This document shows positions 1 through 8,876 of a stretch of 64,000 nt of DNA, piece by piece (position 1 is the first letter of the stretch; each line of letters opens with the position of its first letter). The DNA comes from Variovorax sp. PAMC 28711 (GTDB lineage Bacteria; Pseudomonadota; Gammaproteobacteria; Burkholderiales; Burkholderiaceae_C). The notes beneath the pieces were generated by a model. It was not told the origin of the DNA and searched no databases. It saw nothing but the letters and a program-made list of their open reading frames with translations. A program made the position numbers and the translations under genes. The DNA is taken from positions 3,322,501 through 3,386,500 of the forward strand of contig NZ_CP014517.1 of NCBI RefSeq assembly GCF_001577265.1, in the 5' to 3' direction.

Positions 1-1
1 G

Positions 2-460
2 ACGATGTGGAGCGACAACCGCAACCATCTGCTGGACGATGTGATCCACGACACGATCATCGTGATCGTCGCGCAGCTCATCGGCGTGGCGCCGGGGCAG
101 TTCATCGCGGTGGTGGCATTGACCCAGCTCAGCGAGAGCTTGCAGCACGCGAACCTTCGCCTGTCGTTCGGCGCCATCGGCGAGCGGCTCTGGATCAGTC
201 CGCGCTTCCATCGGCTGCACCACAGCATCGGGATCGGCCATGAATCCGGCGGTCCGAAAACATTGGGCGGCCACAATTTCGGCGTGTTGTTGCCGTGGTG
301 GGACATGCTGTTTCGCACCGGCAATTTCGAGAATCGGTACGACGCGACCGGCATCCGTGACCAGATCGATCCCGCCACCGGCGCCCCGCAGCGCGACTAC
401 GGCAGAGGTTTCTGGGCCCAGCAGTGGCTCGGGCTGAAGCGAATGGTCGGGCGCGGCTGA
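2..460 (+). CDS. Sterol desaturase / fatty acid hydroxylase family protein, C-terminal part (5' end outside window)
   Basis: The reading frame is open from the window edge, so the true start lies upstream and the ATG at 5 is probably internal. The visible part holds the family's last histidine cluster, RFHRLHHS, followed by GHNFGVLLPWWDMLFRT. That Gly-His-Asn-Phe-Gly plus Trp-Asp-Met-Leu-Phe pattern is typical of the C-terminal end of membrane di-iron hydroxylases of the sterol desaturase superfamily (fatty acid hydroxylase domain). These enzymes are integral inner-membrane proteins using a di-iron centre held by histidine boxes; the upstream boxes and most membrane segments are not visible. 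The substrate cannot be told from this fragment. It ends 36 bp before the EI24 gene on the same strand. Confidence 0.8.
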   Translation, partial: TMWSDNRNHLLDDVIHDTIIVIVAQLIGVAPGQFIAVVALTQLSESLQHANLRLSFGAIGERLWISPRFHRLHHSIGIGHESGGPKTLGGHNFGVLLPWWDMLFRTGNFENRYDATGIRDQIDPATGAPQRDYGRGFWAQQWLGLKRMVGRG

Positions 461-496
461 CCGGCCTTCCATCCGGCGGCGTTATCCTCGCACCCG

Positions 497-1381
497 ATGC
501 GCCTCTTGCTTGATTCCTTCTGGCGCGCGGTGGCCTACTGCCTGCGCCCCCGCGTGATCCTCCTGTCCCTGCTGCCGCTCGGCCTCATGGCCCTGCTGGC
601 GGCGGCTTTCGGCTATTTCTACTGGACGCCTGCCGTTGCCTGGACGCGCGAGGCGCTCGACGCCTGGCCGATGCTGTCCAGCGTGTGGGGCTGGATCGGT
701 GGATTGTTTTCGGCCGACCCGCGGACCTTCCTCGCGCCGCTGGCCGTGGTGTTGGCCGCGACGCCTGTGCTCGTGGTGCTGTCGCTTCTCGTGGTGGCGG
801 CGTTCATGGCGCCAGCGCTGACCCGGCTGGTGGGCGAGCGGCGCTTTCCGTTGCTCGCGCAGAAGAAGGGCGCGTCCTTTCTCGGCAGCGTCGCCCGCTC
901 GCTCGGCGTCACGCTGCTGGCGCTCGTGGCTCTGCTGATATCCATGCCGCTCTGGTTGATTCCGCCGCTGGTGCTCATCCTGCCGCCCTTGATCTGGGGT
1001 TGGCTGACCTACCGCGTCATGAGCTTCGACGCGCTTGCCGAATACGCCAGTGCCGAAGAACGCGCTGCGCTGCTGCGGGCGCACCGCCTGCCGCTGCTCG
1101 GCATCGGCGTGCTGTGCGGATACCTCGGCGCGGCGCCGAGCATCGTGTGGGCCTCTGGCGTCCTGTTCGCTGCCGCCTTCTTCGTTCTGGTGCCGATCGC
1201 GATCTGGATCTACACCCTGGTGTTCGCGTTTTCCGCACTCTGGTTCGCGCATTACTGTCTCGACGCACTGAGCCAGCTGCGCGCGCAACGCGCCGCGGCT
1301 GTCGGTGCGACGGATCCTGTGGCCATCCTGCCTGCCCCCGAAGCCGATCGTGCGATCGCTTCCCAACGGAGTTCACCATGA
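497..1381 (+). CDS. EI24 domain-containing inner-membrane protein
   Basis: A 294-residue polytopic membrane protein. Four strongly hydrophobic blocks are visible, roughly at residues 15-40, 75-105, 130-165 and 200-245, the last being long enough for two helices. The pattern and the segment WLTYRVMSFDALAEYAS resemble the EI24/CysZ superfamily (DUF540-like), which in Betaproteobacteria is usually annotated simply as EI24 domain-containing protein. CysZ itself is a sulfate permease, but nothing here ties this protein to sulfate. The TGA stop overlaps the next ATG (ATGA at 1378-1381), so it is probably translationally coupled to the MoCF-domain gene that follows. Confidence 0.75.
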   Translation: MRLLLDSFWRAVAYCLRPRVILLSLLPLGLMALLAAAFGYFYWTPAVAWTREALDAWPMLSSVWGWIGGLFSADPRTFLAPLAVVLAATPVLVVLSLLVVAAFMAPALTRLVGERRFPLLAQKKGASFLGSVARSLGVTLLALVALLISMPLWLIPPLVLILPPLIWGWLTYRVMSFDALAEYASAEERAALLRAHRLPLLGIGVLCGYLGAAPSIVWASGVLFAAAFFVLVPIAIWIYTLVFAFSALWFAHYCLDALSQLRAQRAAAVGATDPVAILPAPEADRAIASQRSSP

Positions 1382-2178
1382 CGCGTGCGATCGGCCTCAT
1401 CGTCGTCGGCGACGAAATTCTTTCTGGCAAGCGTGCCGACAAGCACATGCCCAAGGTCATCGAACTGCTCGCGGCCCGCGGCCTGCAGCTCGCGTGGTCG
1501 GAGTACGTCGGCGACGAACCGGTGCGCATCACGGCGGCGCTCGCTCGCGCGTTCGCGTCGGGCGACATCGTCTTTTCCACCGGCGGCATCGGCGCCACCC
1601 CCGACGACCACACACGGCAATGCGCCGCCGCCGCACTCGGCGTGCCGCTGGCCCTGCATCCGGAAGCCGAGGTGTTGATCCGCGAGCGCATCAAGGACAC
1701 TGCGGCAGAGCAGGGCATCGCCTACGAACCCGACCGCCCGGACAACGTGCATCGCCTGAACATGGGCGTGTTCCCGCGCGGCGCGACGATCATCGCCAAT
1801 CCGTACAACAAGATTCCCGGTTTCAGTGTGGCCGACGTCCATTTCGTGCCCGGCTTCCCGGTGATGGCGTGGCCGATGATCGAATCGGTGCTCGACACCC
1901 GCTACACCGCTCTGTTCGCGCGCGGGCAGGCGGCCGAAAAGTCCGTGATCGTGTTCGGTGCCATGGAGGCGACGCTCACGCCGCTGATGCAGGCCATCGA
2001 GGACGCGCACCCCGGCGTCAAGGTGTTCAGCCTGCCGAGCGTGGACCACCCGGCGTACAGTCGGCACATCGAACTGGGCGTCAAGGGCGATCCGAAGCAC
2101 CTTCAGGCCGCCTACGATCAGCTTCTGACAGGCTTGCGCACCTTTGATGCGCGTCTTGGCCCTGAAATGGTGCGTTAA
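1378..2178 (+). CDS. Competence/damage-inducible protein A-like, molybdopterin-binding (MoCF) domain protein
   Basis: 266 residues with the MoCF_biosynth (MoaB/MogA-like) fold that forms the N-terminal half of CinA. Near the N-terminus is [14 protein letters not shown], followed by [14 protein letters not shown], the family's Gly-Gly-x-Gly-x-Thr-x-Asp-Asp signature. The nicotinamide-nucleotide amidase (CinA C-terminal) domain is absent, so this is the short stand-alone form whose function is not established. The start is fixed by the ATGA overlap with the EI24 gene and by the conserved first residues [13 protein letters not shown]. The stop at 2178 lies 82 bp before the sigma-54 promoter of glnA. 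Confidence 0.85.
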   Translation: MTRAIGLIVVGDEILSGKRADKHMPKVIELLAARGLQLAWSEYVGDEPVRITAALARAFASGDIVFSTGGIGATPDDHTRQCAAAALGVPLALHPEAEVLIRERIKDTAAEQGIAYEPDRPDNVHRLNMGVFPRGATIIANPYNKIPGFSVADVHFVPGFPVMAWPMIESVLDTRYTALFARGQAAEKSVIVFGAMEATLTPLMQAIEDAHPGVKVFSLPSVDHPAYSRHIELGVKGDPKHLQAAYDQLLTGLRTFDARLGPEMVR

Positions 2179-2260
2179 TCGCGAACGCACCAATACCGTT
2201 ACAACGGGCCTTCTTTTGGGTTGTCGCTGCAGGCCGGCGCGACGCCAGCCCGCGCGACAA

Positions 2261-2276
2261 TGGCATAGAACCTGCA
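2261..2276 (+). promoter_or_regulatory. Sigma-54 (RpoN) promoter of glnA
   Basis: TGGCATAGAACCTGCA matches the -24/-12 consensus TGGCAC-GRNNN-TTGC, with the invariant GG and GC dinucleotides at correct spacing. It ends 47 bp before the glnA ATG, a sensible distance for a leader. About 70-95 bp upstream (2168-2192) are two NtrC-like half sites, TGGTGCG and CGCACCA, but in outward orientation, so they do not form a canonical NtrC dyad. NtrB/NtrC encoded just downstream would be the expected activator pair. The match is seen directly; its use is inferred. Confidence 0.75.
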
Positions 2277-2323
2277 TTCCCTTTCCTGTATTCCCAACCA
2301 CCATCCAATCCAAGGAGAACTTG

Positions 2324-3739
2324 ATGGCAAAGACCGTCGCCGACGTACTCAAACTCGTGAAGGAAAGCGAGGTCAAGTTCGTCGACTTCCGATTCACGGA
2401 CACACGTGGCAAAGAACAGCACGTCACCGTGCCGATCTCGCATTTCGACGAAGACAAGTTCACCTCGGGCCACGCGTTCGACGGTTCGTCAATCGCCGGC
2501 TGGAAGGGCATCGAAGCTTCGGACATGCAACTCATGCCCGACCCGAACACCGCGAACATCGATCCGTTCTTCGAAGAAACGACGATGATCCTGACCTGCG
2601 ACGTGGTCGACCCGGCCGACGGCAAGCCCTACGAGCGCGACCCGCGTTCGCTGGCCAAGCGCGCCGAGGCGTACATGAAGGCTTCCGGCCTGGGCGACAC
2701 CGCCTACTTCGGACCGGAACCCGAATTCTTCGTGTTCGACAGCGTGCGCTGGAAGAACGACATGTCGGGCTGCTTTGTGAAGATCGATTCCGAAGAAGCC
2801 TCGTGGAACACCGACAAGGAATACGAGCACGGCAACACGGGCCATCGCCCCGCCGTCAAGGGCGGCTACTTCCCGGTGCCTCCGGTCGACAGCTTCCAGG
2901 ACATGCGCTCGGAAATGTGCCTGGTGCTCGAATCGCTCGGCATTCCGGTCGAAGTGCATCACCATGAAGTGGCCAACGCCGGCCAGATGGAACTCGGCAC
3001 CAAGTTCAGCACGCTGATCCAGCGCGCCGACTGGGTCCAGCTTCAGAAGTACGTGATCCACAACGTGGCCCACGCCTACGGCAAGACCGCCACCTTCATG
3101 CCCAAGCCCATCGTCGGCGACAACGGTTCGGGCATGCACGTGCACCAGTCGGTGTGGAAAGACGGCAAGAACCTGTTCGCAGGCGATGGCTACGCAGGTC
3201 TTTCGGAATTCGCGCTGCACTACATCGGCGGCATCATCAAGCACGCCCGTGCACTGAACGCCATCACGAACCCCGGCACCAACAGCTACAAGCGCCTGGT
3301 CCCTGGCTACGAAGCACCGGTGAAGCTGGCGTACTCGGCCAAGAACCGCTCGGCCTCGATCCGCATTCCGTTCGTGGCGAACCCGAAGGGCCGTCGCGTC
3401 GAAGCGCGTTTCCCCGATCCGCTGATGAACCCGTACCTCGGTTTCGCCGCGCTGCTGATGGCCGGCCTCGATGGCGTGGAAAACAAGATCGATCCGGGCG
3501 AAGCTGCCACGAAGGATCTCTACCATCTGCCGCCGGAAGAAGACGCGTTGATTCCGACCGTTTGCCATAGCCTGGACCAGGCGCTCGAATGCCTCGATGC
3601 AGACCGTGCCTTTCTGACCAAGGGCGGCGTGTTCACCGACTCGTACATCGATGCCTACATCGAACTGAAGATGCAGGAAGTCACGCGCCTGCGCATGGCA
3701 ACCCATCCGGCCGAATTCGACATGTACTACTCGCTGTAA
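2324..3739 (+). CDS. glnA: Glutamine synthetase, type I
   Basis: 471 residues, the usual length of dodecameric type I glutamine synthetase, which makes glutamine from glutamate, ammonia and ATP in the cytoplasm. Seen: the beta-grasp N-terminus, the ATP/metal region with [12 protein letters not shown], the EVANAGQ-type glutamate-binding region, [16 protein letters not shown], and the adenylylation loop DLYHLPPEE with Tyr400 as the probable GlnE target. The start is set by AAGGAG (2312-2317) seven bases before ATG at 2324; upstream in-frame starts lack a ribosome site and would lie across the promoter. Transcription is probably sigma-54 dependent (promoter 2261-2276), with a strong terminator directly after the gene. 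Confidence 0.98.
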   Translation: MAKTVADVLKLVKESEVKFVDFRFTDTRGKEQHVTVPISHFDEDKFTSGHAFDGSSIAGWKGIEASDMQLMPDPNTANIDPFFEETTMILTCDVVDPADGKPYERDPRSLAKRAEAYMKASGLGDTAYFGPEPEFFVFDSVRWKNDMSGCFVKIDSEEASWNTDKEYEHGNTGHRPAVKGGYFPVPPVDSFQDMRSEMCLVLESLGIPVEVHHHEVANAGQMELGTKFSTLIQRADWVQLQKYVIHNVAHAYGKTATFMPKPIVGDNGSGMHVHQSVWKDGKNLFAGDGYAGLSEFALHYIGGIIKHARALNAITNPGTNSYKRLVPGYEAPVKLAYSAKNRSASIRIPFVANPKGRRVEARFPDPLMNPYLGFAALLMAGLDGVENKIDPGEAATKDLYHLPPEEDALIPTVCHSLDQALECLDADRAFLTKGGVFTDSYIDAYIELKMQEVTRLRMATHPAEFDMYYSL

Positions 3740-3762
3740 ACCGGGCTTCCCGGTGAGCGTTG

Positions 3763-3788
3763 AAAGGACGGCTTCGGCCGTCCTTTTT
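3763..3788 (+). terminator. Rho-independent terminator after glnA
   Basis: A perfect 10-bp stem (AAAGGACGGC / GCCGTCCTTT) closes a UUCG tetraloop and continues into a T tract. It starts 23 bp after the glnA stop, separating glnA from the downstream gene and ntrBC, which then need their own promoter or read-through. Confidence 0.9.
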
Positions 3789-3866
3789 CATTGGCGGGGA
3801 ACATCCCGCCGGTGCGTGTGTCGAATTGAATCAAAATGGCCGCTTGAAGCGAATCACACCATCACC

Positions 3867-4388
3867 ATGAAGACTGTTTCTCTCCTTTTGCTCATGGCCT
3901 CGCTGGCCGGGTTGCAAGTCGCCCACGCGCAGGAGCGTGTCTGGCGATGCGGCAACGAGTACACGAACAATGCGGCCGATGCGCAAAAGCGCGGGTGCAA
4001 GGTCATGGAAGGCGGCAACCTCACGATCGTGCAAGGCACGCGACCGTCGGGCGCGTCGTCGGGCGGCGGCGCTGCGGCCGGTTCGTCGTCTTCGTCGGCG
4101 GCCCGGGCGCCGGCGGGCAGTCCGCGTGTCGAGGGCGTCGACCAGCGCGCACGGGACGGCGAGGCACGTTCGGTGTTGCAGTCCGAACTCCGCAAAGCCG
4201 AGACGCGGCAGGCCGAACTGCAGAAGGAATACAACAACGGCGAGCCTGAAAAGCAGGGCAGCGAAGGCCGCAACTACCAGAAGTACCTCGACCGCGTGGC
4301 CGAGATGAAAGCCGAGATCACCCGCAACGAAAGCGACATCGCCGGCATCCGCCGGGAGATCGGCCGGTTGCCGGCCGGCGCGCCGTAA
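3867..4388 (+). CDS. Secreted protein of unknown function with C-terminal coiled coil, between glnA and ntrB
   Basis: 173 residues. A clear Sec signal peptide (MKTVSLLLLMASLAGLQVAHA, probable cut after AHA) is followed by a short region with two cysteines (WRCGNEYTNN and RGCKVM), a low-complexity Gly/Ser/Ala linker at about 55-85, and a charged, heptad-like segment at about 90-165 that should form a coiled coil. The first part resembles the DUF4124-type start of many betaproteobacterial periplasmic proteins, but I do not assign a family firmly. The stop is 3 bp before the ntrB start, so it is co-transcribed with the nitrogen sensor genes; whether it takes part in nitrogen control is unknown. 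Confidence 0.75.
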   Translation: MKTVSLLLLMASLAGLQVAHAQERVWRCGNEYTNNAADAQKRGCKVMEGGNLTIVQGTRPSGASSGGGAAAGSSSSSAARAPAGSPRVEGVDQRARDGEARSVLQSELRKAETRQAELQKEYNNGEPEKQGSEGRNYQKYLDRVAEMKAEITRNESDIAGIRREIGRLPAGAP

Positions 4389-4391
4389 GTC

Positions 4392-5468
4392 GTGGCATTC
4401 GGCAAGGTCCCCGCTGCAGGCAAACGCTTCCAGTCTTTCGACCTTCTTTCCACTTTGATCGCCGTCGTGAAAGTCGACGGTTCCGTGCTGTTCGCCAACG
4501 CGGGCCTGGAAGACGCGCTCGGCACCTCGCGGCGCACGCTCGAAGGCTCGCAGTTCGGCGCCTGCTTCCACGAGCCCAATGTCCTGCGGACCGCGATCGA
4601 GGGTGCCCGCAGCAACGACTTCGCCACGCTGCGGTACGAGGCGCTGCTGCGTCGCGTCAACCATGAGTTGATGCCGGTGCAGGTCACGCTGGCGCAAGGC
4701 GACAGGGTCGGCGAACTCATCATCGAGCTGTCGCCGCTGGAGCAACAGGTGCGGCAAGACCGTGAAGAGCGTTTGCTCGATCAGGCGCAGGCCAACAAGG
4801 AACTGATTCGCAACCTCGCGCACGAGATCAAGAACCCGCTCGGTGGTATTCGGGGCGCTGCGCAACTGCTGCAGATGGAGGTCGAATCACGCGACCTCAT
4901 CGAGTACACGCAAGTCATCATCCATGAGGCCGACCGATTGCAGACGCTGGTCGATCGCCTGCTTGCGCCGCACCGCCGCCCCCACGTGGTGGGCGATGTC
5001 AACATTCATGAAGTTTGCGAGCGGGTGCGCTCCGTCATCCTCGCGGAGTTCCCGCGGGACCTGCACATCGACCGCGATTTCGATCCGTCGATTCCGGAGT
5101 TTCGGGGTGACCGCGAGCAACTGATCCAAGCGACGCTGAACATCGTTCACAACGCGGCGCAAGCCCTCGCCGAGCGTCGCGCCACAGGCGATGCGCGGAT
5201 CATCTTCAGGACCCGGATCGCGCGCCAGGTGATCTTCAACAAGCAGTGGTATCGACTGGCACTGGAATTGCATGTCATCGACAATGGACCGGGCGTGCCC
5301 GACGCGATCAAGGACCGCATTTTCTACCCGCTGGTGTCGGGCCGGGAAGGCGGAACCGGGCTGGGATTGACGCTCGCACAAACCTTTGTGCAGCAGCATC
5401 ACGGTGTGATCGAGTGCGACAGCGTACCGGGCCGGACCGATTTCAAGATATTGATACCGCTGCCCTAG
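4392..5468 (+). CDS. glnL: Nitrogen regulation sensor histidine kinase NtrB
   Basis: 358 residues, cytoplasmic, no membrane segment. An N-terminal PAS-like region (about 15-125) precedes the H box NLAHEIKNPLGGIRGAAQLL, with phospho-accepting His144; the ATPase part shows the N box (NIVHNAAQAL), DNGPGVPD and GTGLGLTLAQ. This kinase/phosphatase, controlled by PII, sets phosphorylation of NtrC according to nitrogen status. The start is GTG at 4392, the only start fitting the 3-bp gap after the preceding gene and the length of the family. ntrC begins 23 bp after the stop. Confidence 0.95.
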   Translation: MAFGKVPAAGKRFQSFDLLSTLIAVVKVDGSVLFANAGLEDALGTSRRTLEGSQFGACFHEPNVLRTAIEGARSNDFATLRYEALLRRVNHELMPVQVTLAQGDRVGELIIELSPLEQQVRQDREERLLDQAQANKELIRNLAHEIKNPLGGIRGAAQLLQMEVESRDLIEYTQVIIHEADRLQTLVDRLLAPHRRPHVVGDVNIHEVCERVRSVILAEFPRDLHIDRDFDPSIPEFRGDREQLIQATLNIVHNAAQALAERRATGDARIIFRTRIARQVIFNKQWYRLALELHVIDNGPGVPDAIKDRIFYPLVSGREGGTGLGLTLAQTFVQQHHGVIECDSVPGRTDFKILIPLP

Positions 5469-5491
5469 CAGCCATGCCAACAAGGAGCTGC

Positions 5492-7012
5492 ATGAAGCCG
5501 ATCTGGATAGTGGACGATGACCAATCGATCCGCTTCGTGCTGGAGAAAGCGCTGTTGCGCGAAGATCTGCCCACTCGCAGTTTCACGAACACACGCGAGG
5601 TGCTCGCTGCCCTCGAAATCGCTGCCGACGACGATACACAAGGACCGCAAGTCCTGGTGAGCGACATCCGCATGCCGGGCGGGTCGGGCCTCGATCTGCT
5701 CGACAAGATCAAGGCCAAGCACCCCGGCCTGCCGGTCATCATCATGACCGCGTTCTCCGACCTGGACAGTGCCGTCTCGGCGTTCCAGGGCGGCGCTTTC
5801 GAGTACCTGCCCAAGCCTTTCGATCTGCCCCGCGCAGTCGAACTCATCCGTCGCGCCGTCGATGAAAGCCAGCGCGAAGAAGTGGCCGAGGAGCGCATGC
5901 AGGCCGCGCCCGAAATGCTCGGGCAAGCACCCGCCATGCAGGACGTCTTTCGCGCCATCGGGCGCTTGTCGCAAAGCAATGTGACCGTGCTCATCACCGG
6001 TGAATCCGGTTCGGGCAAGGAGCTGGTGGCACGTGCGTTGCACAAGCATTCACCGCGCACCGATGGTCCGTTCGTGGCCATCAACACGGCAGCGATCCCG
6101 AAGGATTTGCTCGAGAGCGAGCTGTTCGGGCACGAGCGCGGCGCCTTCACCGGGGCCCAGACCATGCGCCGTGGGCGCTTCGAGCAAGCCGATGGCGGCA
6201 CGCTCTTCCTCGACGAAATCGGCGACATGCCGTTCGATCTGCAAACGCGCTTGTTGCGGGTGCTGAGCGACGGGCATTTCTATCGCGTGGGAGGCCACAA
6301 TTCGGTCAAGTCGAACGTTCGCGTGATCGCGGCGACGCACCAAGACCTTGAGCAGCGCGTCAAGCTCGGCGGTTTTCGCGAGGATCTGTTTCACCGGCTG
6401 AACGTGATCCGCCTGCGGCTTCCGGCACTGCGCGAGCGTGGCGAAGACGTTCCCGCGCTCACCCGCCATTTCCTGCAGCAAAGTGCCAAGCAACTCGGCG
6501 TGGAACCCAAGCGCATTTCGGACGCGGCGTTGACGCAACTCGCGACCTTCGCGTTTCCGGGCAACGTGCGCCAGCTCGAGAACATTTGCCACTGGTTGAC
6601 CGTGATGGCACCGGCGCAATTGGTCGAGACCAAGGATTTGCCGCCCGAGGTGCTCGCGATTGTGGCGGTCGAGCCACCGCTTCACGCGCCGGTGGCGCCC
6701 ATCGCGCATGCGCCCCTCGCGGAGTTTGCAGGAGCCGCAGCGGCGCCTGTGCCAGCCGGTGTCGCAGCGCCGGAGGCCTCCGCGCTTGCAGCCGCGTCGG
6801 CAGGCTGGGAAAGCGGGCTCGAAGGCGAAGCGCAAGCTTTGCTCGAGGCCGGCCGCAACGATGTTTGGGACGCGCTCTCGCGCCGCTTCGAGTCGCGCCT
6901 GATTCTCACGGCGCTGGCCAACACCCGGGGTCGTCGCATCGAGGCCGCGCAAAAGCTGGGCATCGGCCGCAACACCATCACGCGCAAGATCCAGGAGCTC
7001 GGCCTGGAGTGA
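5492..7012 (+). CDS. glnG: Nitrogen regulation response regulator NtrC (sigma-54 activator)
   Basis: 506 residues in three domains. The receiver contains WIVDDDQSIR and phospho-acceptor Asp58 in VSDIRMPGG. The AAA+ domain has Walker A GESGSGKE at 170-177, the sigma-54 contact loop GAFTGA at 217-222 and Walker B-like LFLDEIGDMP. The Fis-type helix-turn-helix closes the protein (RRIEAAQKLGIGRNTITRKI). A long Ala/Pro/Val linker at about 390-440 is typical of Comamonadaceae NtrC. The start is set by AAGGAG (5482-5487) and ATG at 5492; the longer open frame upstream lies inside ntrB. It would activate sigma-54 promoters such as that of glnA. Confidence 0.96.
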   Translation: MKPIWIVDDDQSIRFVLEKALLREDLPTRSFTNTREVLAALEIAADDDTQGPQVLVSDIRMPGGSGLDLLDKIKAKHPGLPVIIMTAFSDLDSAVSAFQGGAFEYLPKPFDLPRAVELIRRAVDESQREEVAEERMQAAPEMLGQAPAMQDVFRAIGRLSQSNVTVLITGESGSGKELVARALHKHSPRTDGPFVAINTAAIPKDLLESELFGHERGAFTGAQTMRRGRFEQADGGTLFLDEIGDMPFDLQTRLLRVLSDGHFYRVGGHNSVKSNVRVIAATHQDLEQRVKLGGFREDLFHRLNVIRLRLPALRERGEDVPALTRHFLQQSAKQLGVEPKRISDAALTQLATFAFPGNVRQLENICHWLTVMAPAQLVETKDLPPEVLAIVAVEPPLHAPVAPIAHAPLAEFAGAAAAPVPAGVAAPEASALAAASAGWESGLEGEAQALLEAGRNDVWDALSRRFESRLILTALANTRGRRIEAAQKLGIGRNTITRKIQELGLE

Positions 7013-7030
7013 GAGGCCTGGAAGAAAGGT

Positions 7031-7543
7031 TCAGCGGCTTCGCTGTCCCAGTGTCAGCGAGTCGAGCTGGAAGTTGCCGCTCTTGTCCCAGAGCCAGGTC
7101 TCGATATAGGTGTGCGGGCCCAGCTTGCCCGGGCTCGGTAGCGGCGAAGCCGCCCTGATCAGGTCGGCGATTTTGGGCGGCACGTCCGGTGCATGGCTCG
7201 GCACCCGGCTGTAGAAAACGTCGACGACCTTGCCCTCGGCGTCCACGTCCGTCTCGACCACGACCACGGCATGCACCAGCGGCGGAATTTTGCCCTTGTA
7301 GATGCGGTTGGGATAGGCTTTGTAGATGACCTGCGCTGCGCCCTTGCGGTAGGCCTTGACCTCGGCTGTCTGCAAAGTAATACGGCGCACCAGGGGCTTG
7401 TTGGTCTCCGAATCGATCACCGCGTTCGGTGGCACCACCGAAGGCACGGGCACGGTCGGCTCGGGTGTCTGGGGTGCGAAGAGGCTGCAACCCGCCAATG
7501 CGGCGAACAGTGCTGTTGCAAAGAGAGGGCGAACGCGCTTCAT
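7031..7543 (-). CDS. Putative lipoprotein with TonB C-terminal-like domain
   Basis: 170 residues. The N-terminus has a lipobox-type signal, ALFAALAGCSLFAP, with lipidation expected on the Cys, then a Pro/Val-rich stretch. The C-terminal half (PLVHAVVVVETDVDAEGKVV, then IRAASPLPSPGKLG) has the beta-strand pattern of TonB C-terminal-like domains found outside energy transducers. There is no N-terminal transmembrane anchor of TonB type, so it is not a classical TonB. The start ATG (7541-7543) overlaps the stop of exonuclease III by four bases, indicating one transcript. Function unknown. Confidence 0.7.
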   Translation of the reverse strand: MKRVRPLFATALFAALAGCSLFAPQTPEPTVPVPSVVPPNAVIDSETNKPLVRRITLQTAEVKAYRKGAAQVIYKAYPNRIYKGKIPPLVHAVVVVETDVDAEGKVVDVFYSRVPSHAPDVPPKIADLIRAASPLPSPGKLGPHTYIETWLWDKSGNFQLDSLTLGQRSR

Positions 7544-8319
7544 GCGCCCAGCTCCAGCACGACCGGTGCATGGTCGCTCGGCTTTTCCCATTTGCGCGGC
7601 ACGCGGTCGATCACGCATGCCTTGGCGTGCCGCACCAGCGGTTGGCTGATCAGGATGTGGTCAATGCGCAGGCCGCGATTCTTCTGGTAGCCCAGCATGC
7701 GGTAGTCCCACCACGAGTAGCTCTTGGCGGGCTGCGCGAACAGGCGGAAGCTGTCGACCAGACCGAGCGCCAGCAGCGCCCTGAAATGCGCGCGTTCTTC
7801 GCTGGTGTGGTGAATGGTCTCGGCGAGGCCGACGGGGTCGAAGCTGTCGCGGTCTTCCAGCACGATGTTGAAGTCCCCCAGCAACACCAGGCTCGGATGC
7901 GCAGCCATTTCGGTTTGCAGCCACGCACGCAGCCCATCGAGCCAGCGCATCTTGTAGGCGAACTTGTCGCTGCCCGGTGCCTGCCCGTTCACGAAATAAC
8001 CGTTGACCACACGCACTTCGCCGAGGGGCGTGTCGACGGTTGCGCTGATCAAGCGCGAATGCTCGTCTTCGAAACCGCCGATGTTCCTGAGCACATCGCG
8101 CACCGGCGCCTTGCTCAGGATCGCGACGCCGTTGTAGGTCTTCTGGCCGAACGCCGCGGCTTCATAACCGGCAGCTTTCAAGACTTCGAGCGGAAACTTG
8201 TCGTCGCTCATCTTGAGCTCTTGCAGGCACAGCACGTCCACCGGGTTGGCGGCGAGCCAGTCGAGCACATGCTGCAGACGCGCGGTCAGTGAATTCACAT
8301 TCCAGGTGGCAATTTTCAT
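7540..8319 (-). CDS. xth: Exodeoxyribonuclease III (AP endonuclease)
   Basis: 259 residues of the endonuclease/exonuclease/phosphatase superfamily. Family landmarks: MKIATWNVNSL at the start, VLCLQELKM with the metal-binding Glu, TYNGVAILSK, VVNGYFVNGQ, VLLGDFNIV, LRIDHILIS and the final KPSDHAPVV with the catalytic Asp-His. It acts on abasic sites and as a 3'-5' exonuclease on duplex DNA in base excision repair. The start at 8319 begins exactly at the conserved MKIATWNVN; further upstream in-frame starts give sequence without family character. It overlaps the downstream lipoprotein gene by four bases. Confidence 0.96.
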   Translation of the reverse strand: MKIATWNVNSLTARLQHVLDWLAANPVDVLCLQELKMSDDKFPLEVLKAAGYEAAAFGQKTYNGVAILSKAPVRDVLRNIGGFEDEHSRLISATVDTPLGEVRVVNGYFVNGQAPGSDKFAYKMRWLDGLRAWLQTEMAAHPSLVLLGDFNIVLEDRDSFDPVGLAETIHHTSEERAHFRALLALGLVDSFRLFAQPAKSYSWWDYRMLGYQKNRGLRIDHILISQPLVRHAKACVIDRVPRKWEKPSDHAPVVLELGA

Positions 8320-8876
8320 ATCGGCTTCAAGCGTACCCGATAGGGCGATCACATTTGTCACCCACGATCGCGCTCCATCACAAGAGCAACCCATGGCCAC
8401 CATCACCGGGGGAAGCACTGGTCTGACGCGTTGATCATTCCCACGGGCGAATGTGCGGTCGAAGATGCGATGAACGCGATCAGCAAGGCGCAGCGCGATG
8501 CCATCGATCGCTTCCACCTCGCCTTAGCACCTCTCTCGCGACCGGGCGCGCAACTGGGTGCCCACAACGGTATTCGGCACGGCGAGCGTCGACGTGGTTC
8601 CTCCCTGGGCATCGACACATCAGGGTCAGACATGGCTGCCATTTCTACTTTCCGACGCACCTCTGTCAGCGCTTTCGCCGGGTCGGCCGGCGATTGGCGC
8701 CTTGTAGCACGGGGGTGATCGGGTACAGCCGTGTAGCGACCGATCTGATCGATCGATCCGGCCCCCAGCGAGCAAATTGCGCCTGCTATGCAGGCGACGA
8801 CGAGTCCTACCGATCGGTGTTTTGTTGCAGTGCTGCGTGTGGTCGCAGCGCCCCCGCAGAGCCCGAAAGGGCTTGC
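8320..8876. other. Intergenic region without a recognisable gene
   Basis: 557 bp between two minus-strand genes. It must hold the promoter of xth. Short open frames exist on both strands (for example 8431-8718 plus and 8403-8660 minus) but they overlap each other, have poor ribosome sites and no recognisable motif. No tRNA-like fold, repeat or strong terminator was seen. Confidence 0.5.

Noticed and set aside
8403..8718. Two overlapping small frames in the gap before the DUF883 gene
   Set aside because: They lie on opposite strands over the same bases, without good ribosome sites or motifs.
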